Source: Clostridium sp. CAG:967 (GTDB lineage Bacteria > Cyanobacteriota > Vampirovibrionia > Gastranaerophilales > Gastranaerophilaceae). From it: 36,315 bases of DNA. The first letter of the stretch is position 1. Each line of letters opens with the position of its first letter. Below are positions 15,419 through 23,701 of the stretch, one piece after another. Below the pieces are notes generated by a model. It saw nothing but the letters and a program-made list of their open reading frames with translations. It was not told the DNA's origin and did no database searches. Both the position numbers and the translations under genes were made by a program. The stretch lies in assembly GCA_000433095.1 (NCBI GenBank), contig HF991471.1, forward strand, positions 30,331 through 66,645. Reading direction: 5' to 3'.

Positions 15419-15587
15419 AAAAGTCCTTTCATTTATCTGTCGTCATTTGATTAATCCGGAAGTATCTATTAAACCTCATATTTTATTATTAACGATTTTG
15501 CGATTAATTTAAGACCTTATCCTACCTTTTTCTTATCTAATTCTCTCATTTTATTTTTTTGATATAATATAAACAGGAGGTTTCCCG

Positions 15588-16472
15588 GTGGAATCAAAAT
15601 ATATTGAAATAAGAGATATAATTTTAAGAAATATTCCCGGAGCAGGGAATTATCCGACTTCTATCAACGGACTAAGAATTGTAAGACGTGAGAATACGAC
15701 AGAATTTCTAAGATGTTTTTATAACCCCAGCTGCATAATTGTTTTACAGGGATTAAAACACATGCTTTATGGAAATGAAAATATTCTTTATACCAAAGGA
15801 CAATATGTAGTATCTTGCACAGATATTCCGGTTTCAAGCCGTGTTGCCGAAGCAACGTTGGAAGAACCTTTCGTTGCTCTTATTCTTGAGTTGGATGCAA
15901 ATATAATCTCTGACCTTATACTGGAAACCAAACTGCCCAAAACTCCTGTTAGTAACGAAAAAGCTCTTGCAATAGCTGATATTGATACTGATTTGCTTGA
16001 CTCCTTTTATCGTCTGGCACAGCTTATTGAAAAGCCAAAGTCTGAACAAGAGATTATGTCGCAGATTATTATTAAAGAAATTTATTACAGACTTCTGAGC
16101 GGAACTCTTGGGAACCAATTACGTTTGATTAATACGAAAGGTACACGTTCAAACCAGATTGCTCAAGCAATTTCTTTAATTAAAGATCGTTATAGTCAAA
16201 AACTTAATATGGATGAACTTGCACAGAGTGTAAATATGGCACCGTCATCATTTTACAGAAATTTTAAAAAAGTTACACAAGTAAGCCCTTTACAATACCA
16301 AAAACAGTTAAAATTGTATGAAGCCCAAAGATTAATGTTAACCGGCAATTATGATGCTGCAACAGCAGGTTATGAAGTAGGGTATGAAAGTCCGACACAA
16401 TTCAGCCGTGAATACAAAAAAATGTTTGGAAATCCGCCTAAGACTGATGTTAAAAAACTTGCTGCCGTTTAA
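15588..16472 (+). CDS. AraC-family transcriptional regulator (AraC_N type)
   Basis: The N-terminal part (about 20-175) has the AraC_N cupin pattern (CFYNPSCIIVLQGLKHMLYG, TKGQYVVSCTDIPV). The C-terminal part (about 193-290) carries two helix-turn-helix units, with MDELAQSVNMAPSSFYRNFK and AATAGYEVGYESPTQFSREY. The start is GTG with AGGAGG eight bases before it, and TATAAT at 15563-15568. It faces the SDR-hydrolase operon across 169 bases; family members of this arrangement usually control the divergent operon and themselves. Confidence 0.92.
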   Translation: MESKYIEIRDIILRNIPGAGNYPTSINGLRIVRRENTTEFLRCFYNPSCIIVLQGLKHMLYGNENILYTKGQYVVSCTDIPVSSRVAEATLEEPFVALILELDANIISDLILETKLPKTPVSNEKALAIADIDTDLLDSFYRLAQLIEKPKSEQEIMSQIIIKEIYYRLLSGTLGNQLRLINTKGTRSNQIAQAISLIKDRYSQKLNMDELAQSVNMAPSSFYRNFKKVTQVSPLQYQKQLKLYEAQRLMLTGNYDAATAGYEVGYESPTQFSREYKKMFGNPPKTDVKKLAAV

Positions 16473-16554
16473 TTGTAAATATTTAGTTTTTTACTTGAAA
16501 CCGTTCCAAGCCATTTGATATACTGTATCAACTTATACAAATATTTTAGCTTTA

Positions 16555-17436
16555 TCAAACGGAATAAGATAATGCGTAATGATGCTGTACACAATCAAGA
16601 ATTGTTTGAGCATATTCATCATGTTTGTTATAGAAAATGTGTGATGCATCCGGCACAACAATAACCTGATTTTTTTCAGGATGTTTACAATAAGAATTTA
16701 TTTTTTCCATAAAACCTTTCGGGTCATTTTCTGTTAATGAATCCTTTCCGCCTATAACAAATGAACCGTTTATACGTATTGAAGCAAGTGAATTTGTTTC
16801 GCCATCACCGCTGATAACCGGACAGTTTTTAAGATTAAAAGCATTGTAAAAACTTAATACGGTTTCAGCACACATTGGTGAAAAACCGCCAAAAAGAAAC
16901 GGAAGTATATCTTTGCCTTTTCCTTCATTAACAAACTTTTTAGCAGTTTCCAGACACAAATCCATATTTGGCATTACTTTCCACCAGTGAGTTAAATCAA
17001 CAGGCGAGCTGACAATAAAGTAATCAACCAAATTTTCATTTGTATTGCCGAGATAATTGATAATTTTATTTGATCCCAGTGAATGACCGGCTAAGATTAT
17101 GTTTTTAAAACCGAGTTCACGTGAATATTTTACATAAGCTTCAACATCTTCATATATTATACTGAAATCGTCAAAAACAACTCCTGTATTTCTCTGCTTT
17201 CCTGTTGAAAAATCAGTATAAGCAAGACAGGAAAACGCATCCATTGCGTGACCTGCAATAAAAGCGATGTTATTTTCATAAAGAAGATTTCCTGCCGCTG
17301 ATAATAAATCATTTTGAAAGACATTAGAACAAATACCGCTCATCATAACAACAACTGTATCGTTTTCTGACGAATTCCCCCACATTGCGCCTTTTAATTC
17401 TATTCCTCTCGGTGTATTAACTCTAATTATTTCCAT
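16555..17436 (-). CDS. Alpha/beta hydrolase, 293 aa
   Basis: The nucleophile elbow is AGHSLGSNK (Ser about 118), the acid is in IGGKDSLTEND, and the His is in PDASHIFYNKHDEY. There is no signal peptide, so it is cytosolic. The size and pattern resemble DUF1749-like esterases or lipases, but the substrate cannot be named. It is divergent from a LysR-type gene 114 bases away, which is the usual layout for control by that regulator. Confidence 0.85.
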   Translation of the reverse strand: MEIIRVNTPRGIELKGAMWGNSSENDTVVVMMSGICSNVFQNDLLSAAGNLLYENNIAFIAGHAMDAFSCLAYTDFSTGKQRNTGVVFDDFSIIYEDVEAYVKYSRELGFKNIILAGHSLGSNKIINYLGNTNENLVDYFIVSSPVDLTHWWKVMPNMDLCLETAKKFVNEGKGKDILPFLFGGFSPMCAETVLSFYNAFNLKNCPVISGDGETNSLASIRINGSFVIGGKDSLTENDPKGFMEKINSYCKHPEKNQVIVVPDASHIFYNKHDEYAQTILDCVQHHYALSYSV

Positions 17437-17515
17437 ATTATAATTCTCCTTATATTATTTATTATTTACGATATTATAAAAATAGCAAATACCTATATTA
17501 CATATTTAAAAATAC

Positions 17516-17544
17516 TTGACAGGCATATTTATACAATTTATTAT
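17516..17544 (+). promoter_or_regulatory. Promoter of the LysR gene, predicted leaderless
   Basis: TTGACA (17516-17521), 17-base spacer, TATTAT (17539-17544), then six bases to the ATG at 17551. No Shine-Dalgarno sequence fits between, and the start codon is fixed by the LysR family N-terminus. Confidence 0.75.
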
Positions 17545-17550
17545 AGAAAA

Positions 17551-18438
17551 ATGGAAATAAGAGTTTTAAAATATTTTCTCGCTGTCGTAAGAGAAGGCAG
17601 TATTACAAAAGCTGCAAACTCACTGCATCTTACCCAGCCCACTTTAACCAGACAATTACAGGATTTGGAAAAAGAGCTGAAACAAAAACTGCTTATTCGT
17701 GGCAAATATAGAGTTACTCTAACTCCTGAAGGCGTAATACTAAAAAAACGTGCAGAAGAGATTATAGAAATGGTTGAAAAAACCGAAGCTGAATTTAACT
17801 CGCTAAGTGAAGATATCAGCGGTGATATTTATATAGGATGCGGTGAAACAGATTCTATGAAGCATATTGCAGAAATTATGAAAGATTTACGTTCGCAATA
17901 TCCTAAGATAAAATTTCATATATACAGCGGTAACGCAGAAGATGTAACAGAAAAGCTTGATAAAGGTTTATTAGACTTCGGTGTTTTAATTCAACCAATA
18001 GACTTATCCAAATATGACAGTATAACTTTGCCTGAAAAAGATGTTTGGGGAGTTATTATGCGAAAAGACAGTCCGCTGGCTGAAAAAAAAGTGATTACAT
18101 TAAAGGAGTTGCGTTCTGTTCCGATTATAGCTTCAAGACAAATGTCAGAAAAATATTCTGCAGACAGCGGTTTTCTTGATTGGTTCGGTGAAGAATTTAA
18201 AAATTTAAATATAGCTTCAACTTACAATTTAATATTTAATGCAGCTATTATGGTAAAAACAGGAATAGGTTATGCTGTAACACTTGACAAGCTTGTTAAC
18301 CCGAATGATAATGAGCTGTGTTTCAGACCTTTAAGTCCTAAGTTAGAATCAGGGCTGGATATTGTGTGGAAAAAAAATCAGGTATTCTCTTCTGCCGCAA
18401 AACTCTTTTTAGAAGAAATACAAAACAAATTTTTATAA
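17551..18438 (+). CDS. LysR-family transcriptional regulator
   Basis: MEIRVLKYFLAVVREGSITK begins the classical LysR winged helix (1-60), followed by the linker helix and a two-lobed effector domain (about 90-290). The length, 295 aa, is normal. The start is unambiguous because LysR proteins begin like this. It likely controls the divergent hydrolase gene at 16555-17436 and represses itself; the effector is unknown. Its transcript appears to lack a leader. Confidence 0.95.
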   Translation: MEIRVLKYFLAVVREGSITKAANSLHLTQPTLTRQLQDLEKELKQKLLIRGKYRVTLTPEGVILKKRAEEIIEMVEKTEAEFNSLSEDISGDIYIGCGETDSMKHIAEIMKDLRSQYPKIKFHIYSGNAEDVTEKLDKGLLDFGVLIQPIDLSKYDSITLPEKDVWGVIMRKDSPLAEKKVITLKELRSVPIIASRQMSEKYSADSGFLDWFGEEFKNLNIASTYNLIFNAAIMVKTGIGYAVTLDKLVNPNDNELCFRPLSPKLESGLDIVWKKNQVFSSAAKLFLEEIQNKFL

Positions 18439-18440
18439 AT

Positions 18441-18465
18441 AAAAAAAACCGCTTAAAATAAGCGG
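18441..18465 (-). terminator. Terminator of the MarR pair (and LysR)
   Basis: Stem CCGCTTA/TAAGCGG with a 3-base loop (18449-18465). On the minus strand a run of eight U follows; on the plus strand only AACTTTTAT follows, so it is best suited to the minus-strand genes. Confidence 0.85.
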
Positions 18466-18506
18466 AACTTTTATAAGTAAGAAAGAAGTTACAGGTAATC
18501 TTTTTT

Positions 18507-18971
18507 TTAATAAGATACATATCCTAATGATATTAATATGTTTCTTATTTTTAGCAAAGTTTTCGTGAAAGCTAAAAGTTCATTTTCTGATATAAATTTA
18601 GCAATAACCGCTAACATTTTATCGTTTTTTGGAGCACAGTCCTGATAAACTTTATCGCCTGCTTTGGTTAGTTCATAGTATTTAACCTGAATTTCAGTGC
18701 CGTTATTATTTATTTCTTTTAGGAATTTCTTTTTTATCAATTTAGTTATAATTTTTTCAACACACAATTTTTCTCTAACAAGTGTTTTGGCAAGAGTATT
18801 TATATTTAAATGCGGATAACATACCAGTGCTTCAAGAACAAGGAATTCTTCAAGGGTAATTTTATTTTTTACATCTTCTTTAAACAAATCTTTTGCAATA
18901 CCATAAAATATTCTTGCAGTAATCTCAAATTGAAATGTCAGGCTGTTAACAAAACACATTTTTTTATCCAT
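18507..18971 (-). CDS. MarR-like winged-helix regulator, 154 aa
   Basis: The central part (about 40-110) has the MarR layout: LEEFLVLEALVCYPHLNINT, a recognition helix in VREKLCVEKIITKLIKK, and a wing before YYELTKAGDKVYQD. I start at 18971 since GGAG lies seven bases before that ATG; the ATG at 18983 has none. It follows a second MarR-like gene on the same strand by 84 bases, and the two are about 25-30 % similar by eye in layout only. The target is unknown. Confidence 0.8.
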   Translation of the reverse strand: MDKKMCFVNSLTFQFEITARIFYGIAKDLFKEDVKNKITLEEFLVLEALVCYPHLNINTLAKTLVREKLCVEKIITKLIKKKFLKEINNNGTEIQVKYYELTKAGDKVYQDCAPKNDKMLAVIAKFISENELLAFTKTLLKIRNILISLGYVSY

Positions 18972-19055
18972 AGGTATCTCCATCTTTCATTTTTAGACCA
19001 GTATATTTTTCTACCTATAGAATTTAATACTATTTTTTTAATAAGTCAACATTTT

Positions 19056-19541
19056 TTAGAAATAAATTTTATATTTTTCAAGAATACTGTTTTGCAGCTT
19101 ATCTAAAAGATACTGAAAAGTTATAATTTCCTTGTCTGAAAAGCAGCCTAAAACATTATTACCCAGCTGACGAAACAACTCATTTGTATCATAATACAAT
19201 TTTTGACCATAATCAGTTAGAGCTGTGTGCTTAACCATCATATTGTTATGTGTGCTCACAACTCGTGTTATATAACCTTTTTGCTCCATACTGTTTAAGA
19301 TTTTACCGACATGGGCTTTACCTTTATATACCAGTTTGGAAATATCGCTTTGCGATAAATCGGGCTTTGCAATAATATGAGATAAGATTATAAATTCATC
19401 AAGTTCCAGAAGATTTTGCGAACTGTTAACAAAATCTTTATAATAATTACGAGCCATTAACTCTGATATTCTTGATGTTTCAGCTAGTTTGTACGGAACA
19501 CTTTCCACATAAGGAACATTTTTTGTTTTATCTTTACCCAT
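19056..19541 (-). CDS. MarR-family regulator, probably of the MdaB-like gene
   Basis: The winged helix spans about residues 45-115 (ELDEFIILSHIIAKPDLSQS, DISKLVYKGKAHVGKILNSM, wing VVSTHNNMMVKHTALTDYG). AAAGG eight bases before the ATG at 19541 supports this start over 19556. It is divergent from a quinone-reductase-like gene, and the promoter of that gene carries a perfect palindrome (19597-19610) that suits a MarR dimer. It has one Cys (C at about 137), so oxidant sensing by a single Cys is possible but not shown. Confidence 0.88.
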   Translation of the reverse strand: MGKDKTKNVPYVESVPYKLAETSRISELMARNYYKDFVNSSQNLLELDEFIILSHIIAKPDLSQSDISKLVYKGKAHVGKILNSMEQKGYITRVVSTHNNMMVKHTALTDYGQKLYYDTNELFRQLGNNVLGCFSDKEIITFQYLLDKLQNSILEKYKIYF

Positions 19542-19584
19542 ATAAACACCTTTCAAATTAAAATCATAACATTCGGCAGCGTTT

Positions 19585-19613
19585 TTGACAATACGGGTAG
19601 AACTTTCTACAAT
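19585..19613 (+). promoter_or_regulatory. Promoter of the MdaB-like gene
   Basis: TTGACA (19585-19590), 17-base spacer, TACAAT (19608-19613). The spacer is filled by a 14-base palindrome. The transcript would have a leader of about 85 bases. Confidence 0.75.
19597..19610. promoter_or_regulatory. Candidate MarR operator GTAGAA-CT-TTCTAC
   Basis: Perfect 6+6 palindrome located between the -35 and -10 boxes of the MdaB-like promoter, where binding would block RNA polymerase. Confidence 0.65.
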
Positions 19614-19704
19614 CTAATGACACCTATATTAAACTGCAAGAACAGGAGATTTAATAACTTAATCGGGGAATGTTTTACAGTCATATTAATAGGATTATGT
19701 ATTT

Positions 19705-20262
19705 ATGAATATATTTGTATTAAACGGTCATAAATATTATCCTTTCGCACAGGGCAGACTAAATAAAACTTTGTTTGATAAAATAATAGAACTTGTAACA
19801 CCTGATAACCAAATAAAAACAACTATAGTTGAAAACGGCTATGATTTGAATGAAGAAATTGAAAAATTTTTGTGGGCTGACATAATAATTATGCAGACAC
19901 CTATAAATTGGTTCTCATTTCCGGGAATGTTTAAAAGTTATATTGATGACGTTTATAAACATGGCAGCTTCTACGGAGCAAGCGAAGAATACGGAAAAGG
20001 AGGACTTTTAAAAAATAAAAAATACATGTATTCGCTCACCTGGAATTCACCCTGCTATGCATTTTCTGAGTTTGGAGGTTTTTATGACGGCAGAGGAATG
20101 GATGAAGTTATCATTGCTATGCACAAACTTCAACAGTACTGCGGCATGGAAAAAATTAAAACCTTTTCCTGTAATGATGTTGTAAAACATCCTGATATTC
20201 CTCTTTTTCTGGAAAGGCTTGAAAAGCACATCAACAAATACGTTTTAAAAATCAACCAATAA
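19705..20262 (+). CDS. MdaB-like NAD(P)H:quinone oxidoreductase
   Basis: A flavodoxin-fold FAD/NAD(P)H enzyme, 185 aa, expected to reduce quinones by two electrons and protect against oxidants or drugs. Typical are MNIFVLNGHKYYPFAQGRLN, the membrane-independent core IIIMQTPINWFSFPGMFKSYIDDVY, GKGGLL and YSLTWNSP. It is divergent from a MarR gene, a frequent arrangement for such enzymes. AGGA lies 11 bases before the ATG, a somewhat long spacing. Confidence 0.9.
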   Translation: MNIFVLNGHKYYPFAQGRLNKTLFDKIIELVTPDNQIKTTIVENGYDLNEEIEKFLWADIIIMQTPINWFSFPGMFKSYIDDVYKHGSFYGASEEYGKGGLLKNKKYMYSLTWNSPCYAFSEFGGFYDGRGMDEVIIAMHKLQQYCGMEKIKTFSCNDVVKHPDIPLFLERLEKHINKYVLKINQ

Positions 20263-20325
20263 CCTGATTTTGAAATTCGTTTACATGTATATAATAATAA
20301 TGATGATAAAATTGAGGAATTAGAT

Positions 20326-20511
20326 ATGAAATGGATTATTCTTTTATTATTAGTTGCAGCAGGTGCATGGGCATATTTCAATGTTGATTTTTCCCAACTC
20401 GGAAGTAATGCAGAAAACGCTGTAAGAAACGAAAAAACAATTAAAAAGTTCTTTGAATCAGACCAACAGGGAAAAGATCAATTAAATAAAACCATTCAAG
20501 AAAACTTCTAA
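20326..20511 (+). CDS. Small single-span membrane protein, 61 aa
   Basis: Residues 3-19 (WIILLLLVAAGAWAYF) form one membrane segment or signal anchor, followed by a charged, helical tail. GAGGAA lies seven bases before the ATG, and a strong terminator follows directly, so it is a real gene. No family is recognised. Confidence 0.75.
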   Translation: MKWIILLLLVAAGAWAYFNVDFSQLGSNAENAVRNEKTIKKFFESDQQGKDQLNKTIQENF

Positions 20512-20525
20512 ATTATAATAACTAT

Positions 20526-20557
20526 AAAAAAAGACCGGCAAACAACCGGTCTTTTTT
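20526..20557 (+). terminator. Terminator after the 61-aa gene
   Basis: Stem AAAAAAGACCGG/CCGGTCTTTTTT with a 7-base loop, ending in T6. Confidence 0.93.
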
Positions 20558-20608
20558 ATTCCATCCTATCCTAAATATTTCCTTATCTTCCTTATTGATT
20601 TTCCAACG

Positions 20609-20785
20609 TTATGCTATAAAATTACGTCCAAACCTGTTAGGTCCGTGAAAGAATGACTGTCTCATAATTTCAACTAAAGTTTTTTTAATAACTACTTTAT
20701 CTGATAAATTAACCGAATTAACGGCTTCAGATGTTTGTTTATATGTATCTGTAATTGTATTAGAAAATAAAAGCATAGTTGCCAT
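20609..20785 (-). CDS. Small unknown protein, 58 aa
   Basis: A 58-codon minus-strand frame starts at 20785 (MATMLLFSNTITDTYKQTSE) and ends RFGRNFIA. A GAGAGG site lies about 11 bases before the ATG, with an additional AAGG closer in. Composition is balanced (Ser/Thr/Val-rich, basic C-terminus), with no membrane segment. It is isolated between a terminator on one side and the 20965 gene on the other. It has no recognised relatives, so a non-coding stretch is possible. Confidence 0.5.
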   Translation of the reverse strand: MATMLLFSNTITDTYKQTSEAVNSVNLSDKVVIKKTLVEIMRQSFFHGPNRFGRNFIA

Positions 20786-20854
20786 AGCCTTGAAAACCTC
20801 TCTTTATCTTTATTTCTCTCTCGTACTTATATAAAAAATTTTCATAAAAAAATA

Positions 20855-20882
20855 TTGACTTTTTATATTCAATTTATATACT
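20855..20882 (+). promoter_or_regulatory. Promoter of the 20965 gene
   Basis: TTGACT (20855-20860), 16-base spacer, TATACT (20877-20882). Confidence 0.7.
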
Positions 20883-20964
20883 TTTTGTTACATAACTTCA
20901 TATTTGCTAAAGATTTAGTTTAAAAATTCCGTATATATTAACCATATATGAAAGGAGAAAGTTA

Positions 20965-21453
20965 ATGGCAGATTCAATGAATGTAACAGGTTCAACTACA
21001 GGTATAGATACCGCCAAGTGGAAACGACTGACAGCACAGGAAATTATAAAAGAAGAAAGTAAAGGCGAAGAAATACCTGCCGAGATATTAACGTGGGCTC
21101 AACAAATGGCAGCTTTTTCAAAAATTCCTGATAACGTAACCTATGAACAGGTAGACGGTGATATTGGAATTGATGCGCTGGATAAACTCGGACTTAACGA
21201 AGAAGGACTTGATGTTACTGCTCCTGAAGCTCAAAATGCTGAAGCACCGACTGCTACTGCGCAGCCTGATGCAGTGAAAGATCCTGCAAGACCGGAAGAA
21301 CTCGGACAAGAAACAACTACAGACCAAAACATATTTATGAACCCGACACCCGGATTTGCGGCAGAAACAAACAACAATACTAAATCAGAAGAAGAAATTC
21401 AGCAAACAACAATACTAAATCAGAAGAAGAAAATCAGCAGGAAGAAGCGATAA
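20965..21453 (+). CDS. Unknown acidic protein, C-terminus frameshifted by a tandem repeat
   Basis: Clear AAAGGAG site and promoter. The protein is acidic, rich in Glu, Ala, Thr and Pro from residue 75 on, and looks disordered; no domain is recognised. As read it ends NQKKKISRKKR at 21453. However, a 35-base unit (21371-21405) is repeated at 21406-21440, and 35 is not a multiple of three. With one copy only, or with one extra base, the frame goes on to 21527 and ends AITLADPSLTTDPEEIRKRK plus ARRGLE, an acidic then basic tail that looks coding. So the present tail is probably a frameshift product. Confidence 0.75.
   Translation: MADSMNVTGSTTGIDTAKWKRLTAQEIIKEESKGEEIPAEILTWAQQMAAFSKIPDNVTYEQVDGDIGIDALDKLGLNEEGLDVTAPEAQNAEAPTATAQPDAVKDPARPEELGQETTTDQNIFMNPTPGFAAETNNNTKSEEEIQQTTILNQKKKISRKKR
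21371..21440 (+). repeat. 35-bp tandem duplication in coding sequence
   Basis: Two copies beginning ACAACAATACTAAATCAG and differing at two bases. The period of 35 changes the reading frame of the host gene. Confidence 0.9.
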
Positions 21454-21518
21454 CTCTTGCAGATCCCTCACTTACCACTGATCCTGAAGAAATAAGAAAA
21501 CGTAAAGCACGCAGAGGA

Positions 21519-22157
21519 TTAGAGTAAAGATTGAATAGCTGACTTAACGTCATTTGACTTATAAATATAATTACCTGCCACTAAAGAATTTGCACCGTAA
21601 GACGTGCAAATTCTTGCTGTTTCGGCATTTATTCCGCCGTCAACCTGAATTATAAGATTTTCAGGAGCCTGAACTTTTATTGCAGGAATTTTTTCCGCAC
21701 AGTTCTGCATAAACTTCTGACCTCCAAAGCCCGGCTCAACAGTCATTATAAGAAGTAAATCCAAATCATTTAAATAAGGGAATACTGTATCAACTGCTGT
21801 ATTTGGTTTTATTGACATACCGGCTTTAACACCTTTAGATTTAATTATATCAATAATTCCTTTTACATCACTCACAGCCTCATAATGGAAAGTCAAAATA
21901 TCAGCACCTGCTTTTGCAAAAGCCTCTATATATTTTTCAGGATTTTCAATCATCAAATGAACATCCAGCGGTAATGATGTAACTTTTTTAATAGAAGCAA
22001 CCACAGGAACACCAATTGTAATATTAGGAACAAAATGACCATCCATAACATCTACATGAAGCCAATCAGCTCCTGCATTTTCTACCAGTTTAATATCTCT
22101 TTCAAGGTTAGCGAAATCAGCCGACAAAATCGACGGTGATATTATTGTTTTTGACAT
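21519..22157 (-). CDS. rpe: Ribulose-phosphate 3-epimerase
   Basis: It interconverts ribulose 5-phosphate and xylulose 5-phosphate in the pentose phosphate pathway. The 212-residue TIM barrel begins SPSILSADFANLERDI, with HVDVMDGHFVPNITIG, DVHLMIENPEKY and VEPGFGGQKF, giving the metal-binding His/Asp set. Its ATG lies inside the rnc gene (16-base overlap), so translation is coupled. It is the last gene of the pyrH operon and faces the 20965 gene; the older reading frame of that gene would overlap its end. Confidence 0.97.
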   Translation of the reverse strand: MSKTIISPSILSADFANLERDIKLVENAGADWLHVDVMDGHFVPNITIGVPVVASIKKVTSLPLDVHLMIENPEKYIEAFAKAGADILTFHYEAVSDVKGIIDIIKSKGVKAGMSIKPNTAVDTVFPYLNDLDLLLIMTVEPGFGGQKFMQNCAEKIPAIKVQAPENLIIQVDGGINAETARICTSYGANSLVAGNYIYKSNDVKSAIQSLL

Positions 22158-22840
22158 CCTGCCACTCCTAAAATTTTACAAGCTTCATACGCAGCGTGCT
22201 GTTCAGCTTCTTTTTTAGATTTTCCCTCGCCGCTTGCCAATACCCGGTTGTTATATGAAACTTCTACAACAAATACTTTGTTATGATCAGGTCCTGACTG
22301 ATTTACCAAGGTATATACAGGTATTTCTTTGTTTAAGGATTGTGTGTATTCCTGAAGAAGTGCTTTTGCATTATATTTTTCAAAATTTTTGTCGACTTCT
22401 TCAATATATTTAACTAAAACCTTTTCCAAAAATTTTACAAGCTCATTAAACTTTCCGTCAAGATAATATGCTCCCAAAACAGCTTCAAACACGCATGCAC
22501 ATATAGATTCAAGTTTGCGAAACCCCTGTTTTTCTTCATGACGTCCCAGAATTATTAATTCACAAAGCCCGATTTCATTGGCTATTTTATTTAAAGTAAC
22601 ATCAGCAACGACAATCGAACGAATTTTAGAAAGCTCGCCCTCAGGATATTCAGGATATTTTTTAAACAAAATATCAGAAGTAATAAGCTTTAAAACCGCA
22701 TCACCCAAAAACTCCATTCTTTCATAACTTTCAGTAAAGCTTAACTCCTTTTCTTTTGTATATGAAGGATGAGTAAGAGCTTTTTTGAAGAAATCAGGAT
22801 TATCAATTTTTATACCGTAAATTTCTTCTAATTTCTTCAT
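22142..22840 (-). CDS. rnc: Ribonuclease III
   Basis: It cleaves double-stranded RNA in rRNA and mRNA processing. The endonuclease domain (about 1-145) shows ERMEFLGDAVLKL and the second metal Glu in VFEAVLGAYYLDG. The dsRBD (about 155-228) has ALLQEYTQSLNK and GEGKSKKEAEQHAAYEA. Length, 232 aa, is usual. It directly abuts cdsA (no bases between) and overlaps rpe. Confidence 0.97.
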   Translation of the reverse strand: MKKLEEIYGIKIDNPDFFKKALTHPSYTKEKELSFTESYERMEFLGDAVLKLITSDILFKKYPEYPEGELSKIRSIVVADVTLNKIANEIGLCELIILGRHEEKQGFRKLESICACVFEAVLGAYYLDGKFNELVKFLEKVLVKYIEEVDKNFEKYNAKALLQEYTQSLNKEIPVYTLVNQSGPDHNKVFVVEVSYNNRVLASGEGKSKKEAEQHAAYEACKILGVAGCQKQ

Positions 22841-23701
22841 CTAAAATAATCCCTTTAAGTAATTCATTATATCATTAGAGAAAATAAAATATTTACAGAA
22901 GTAAAACATAACAGGAATTGTAAATACAAAGCTGTCTGTTCTGTCCAGGAAACCGCCATGTCCCGGCAGTGAATTACCTGAATCTTTAACCCCCGCATCA
23001 CGTTTGATGAGAGATTCGCATAAATCACCTATTTGAGCAAAAGCAGTACAAATTAGCCCTGCAACAACCGACAAGTACCATTCAACACCAATGAAATATC
23101 CGACAATTAATGCCCCCGTAATTGCACTGACTGCACCGCCTACAGATCCCTCAATTGTTTTGTTCGGGCTTATAACAGGAGCAAGTTTGTGTTTACCGAA
23201 CCTTGTACCTGCATAATAACAGCCTACATCTGTTAACAATATTGCAACAAACATCATTACAACAAATCCCAAACCGTCATGATACTGTTCTGAACTTATA
23301 TCTCTTAACAACTGTAAATGAAGCGGGAAATATCCGCAATATACAAAACCTAAAATTGTTGTAGAAACATTTGCAATATAAGGCTGCCTTCCTCTGAAAA
23401 GCACCCACATAAACGCTGCAAATGTACATAAAGTCAATGCTAAAGCAACATATTCCGTTCTGTCAAAATAAGTTATAATAGCAAGCAAAGCTTCTGATGC
23501 CAGCATAATTTTAAGGCTTGGATAAAAACCTTTGTGCTCAAGAATTTTAACATATTCTTTTGATGCAAAAAATATTACAACAGCAAGAAGACATAACAGA
23601 GCAACCCCGCCGAGCATAATACAACCCATAGCGATTGTGCCCATTATAAAACCTGTCAGCATTCTTGTAGCATTTTTATTCAAGCCTTTAGTTTCACTCA
23701 T
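22841..23701 (-). CDS. cdsA: Phosphatidate cytidylyltransferase
   Basis: It makes CDP-diacylglycerol from phosphatidate and CTP for phospholipid synthesis in the inner membrane. The 286 aa hold about seven to eight hydrophobic helices. The family signature is complete: SPNKTIEGSVGG (about 180-191) and the C-terminal DLCESLIKRDAGVKDSGN, SLPGHGGFLDRTDS with the catalytic Asp residues. It overlaps the frr stop by one base. In many bacteria uppS lies between frr and cdsA; here it does not. Confidence 0.97.
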   Translation of the reverse strand: MSETKGLNKNATRMLTGFIMGTIAMGCIMLGGVALLCLLAVVIFFASKEYVKILEHKGFYPSLKIMLASEALLAIITYFDRTEYVALALTLCTFAAFMWVLFRGRQPYIANVSTTILGFVYCGYFPLHLQLLRDISSEQYHDGLGFVVMMFVAILLTDVGCYYAGTRFGKHKLAPVISPNKTIEGSVGGAVSAITGALIVGYFIGVEWYLSVVAGLICTAFAQIGDLCESLIKRDAGVKDSGNSLPGHGGFLDRTDSFVFTIPVMFYFCKYFIFSNDIMNYLKGLF

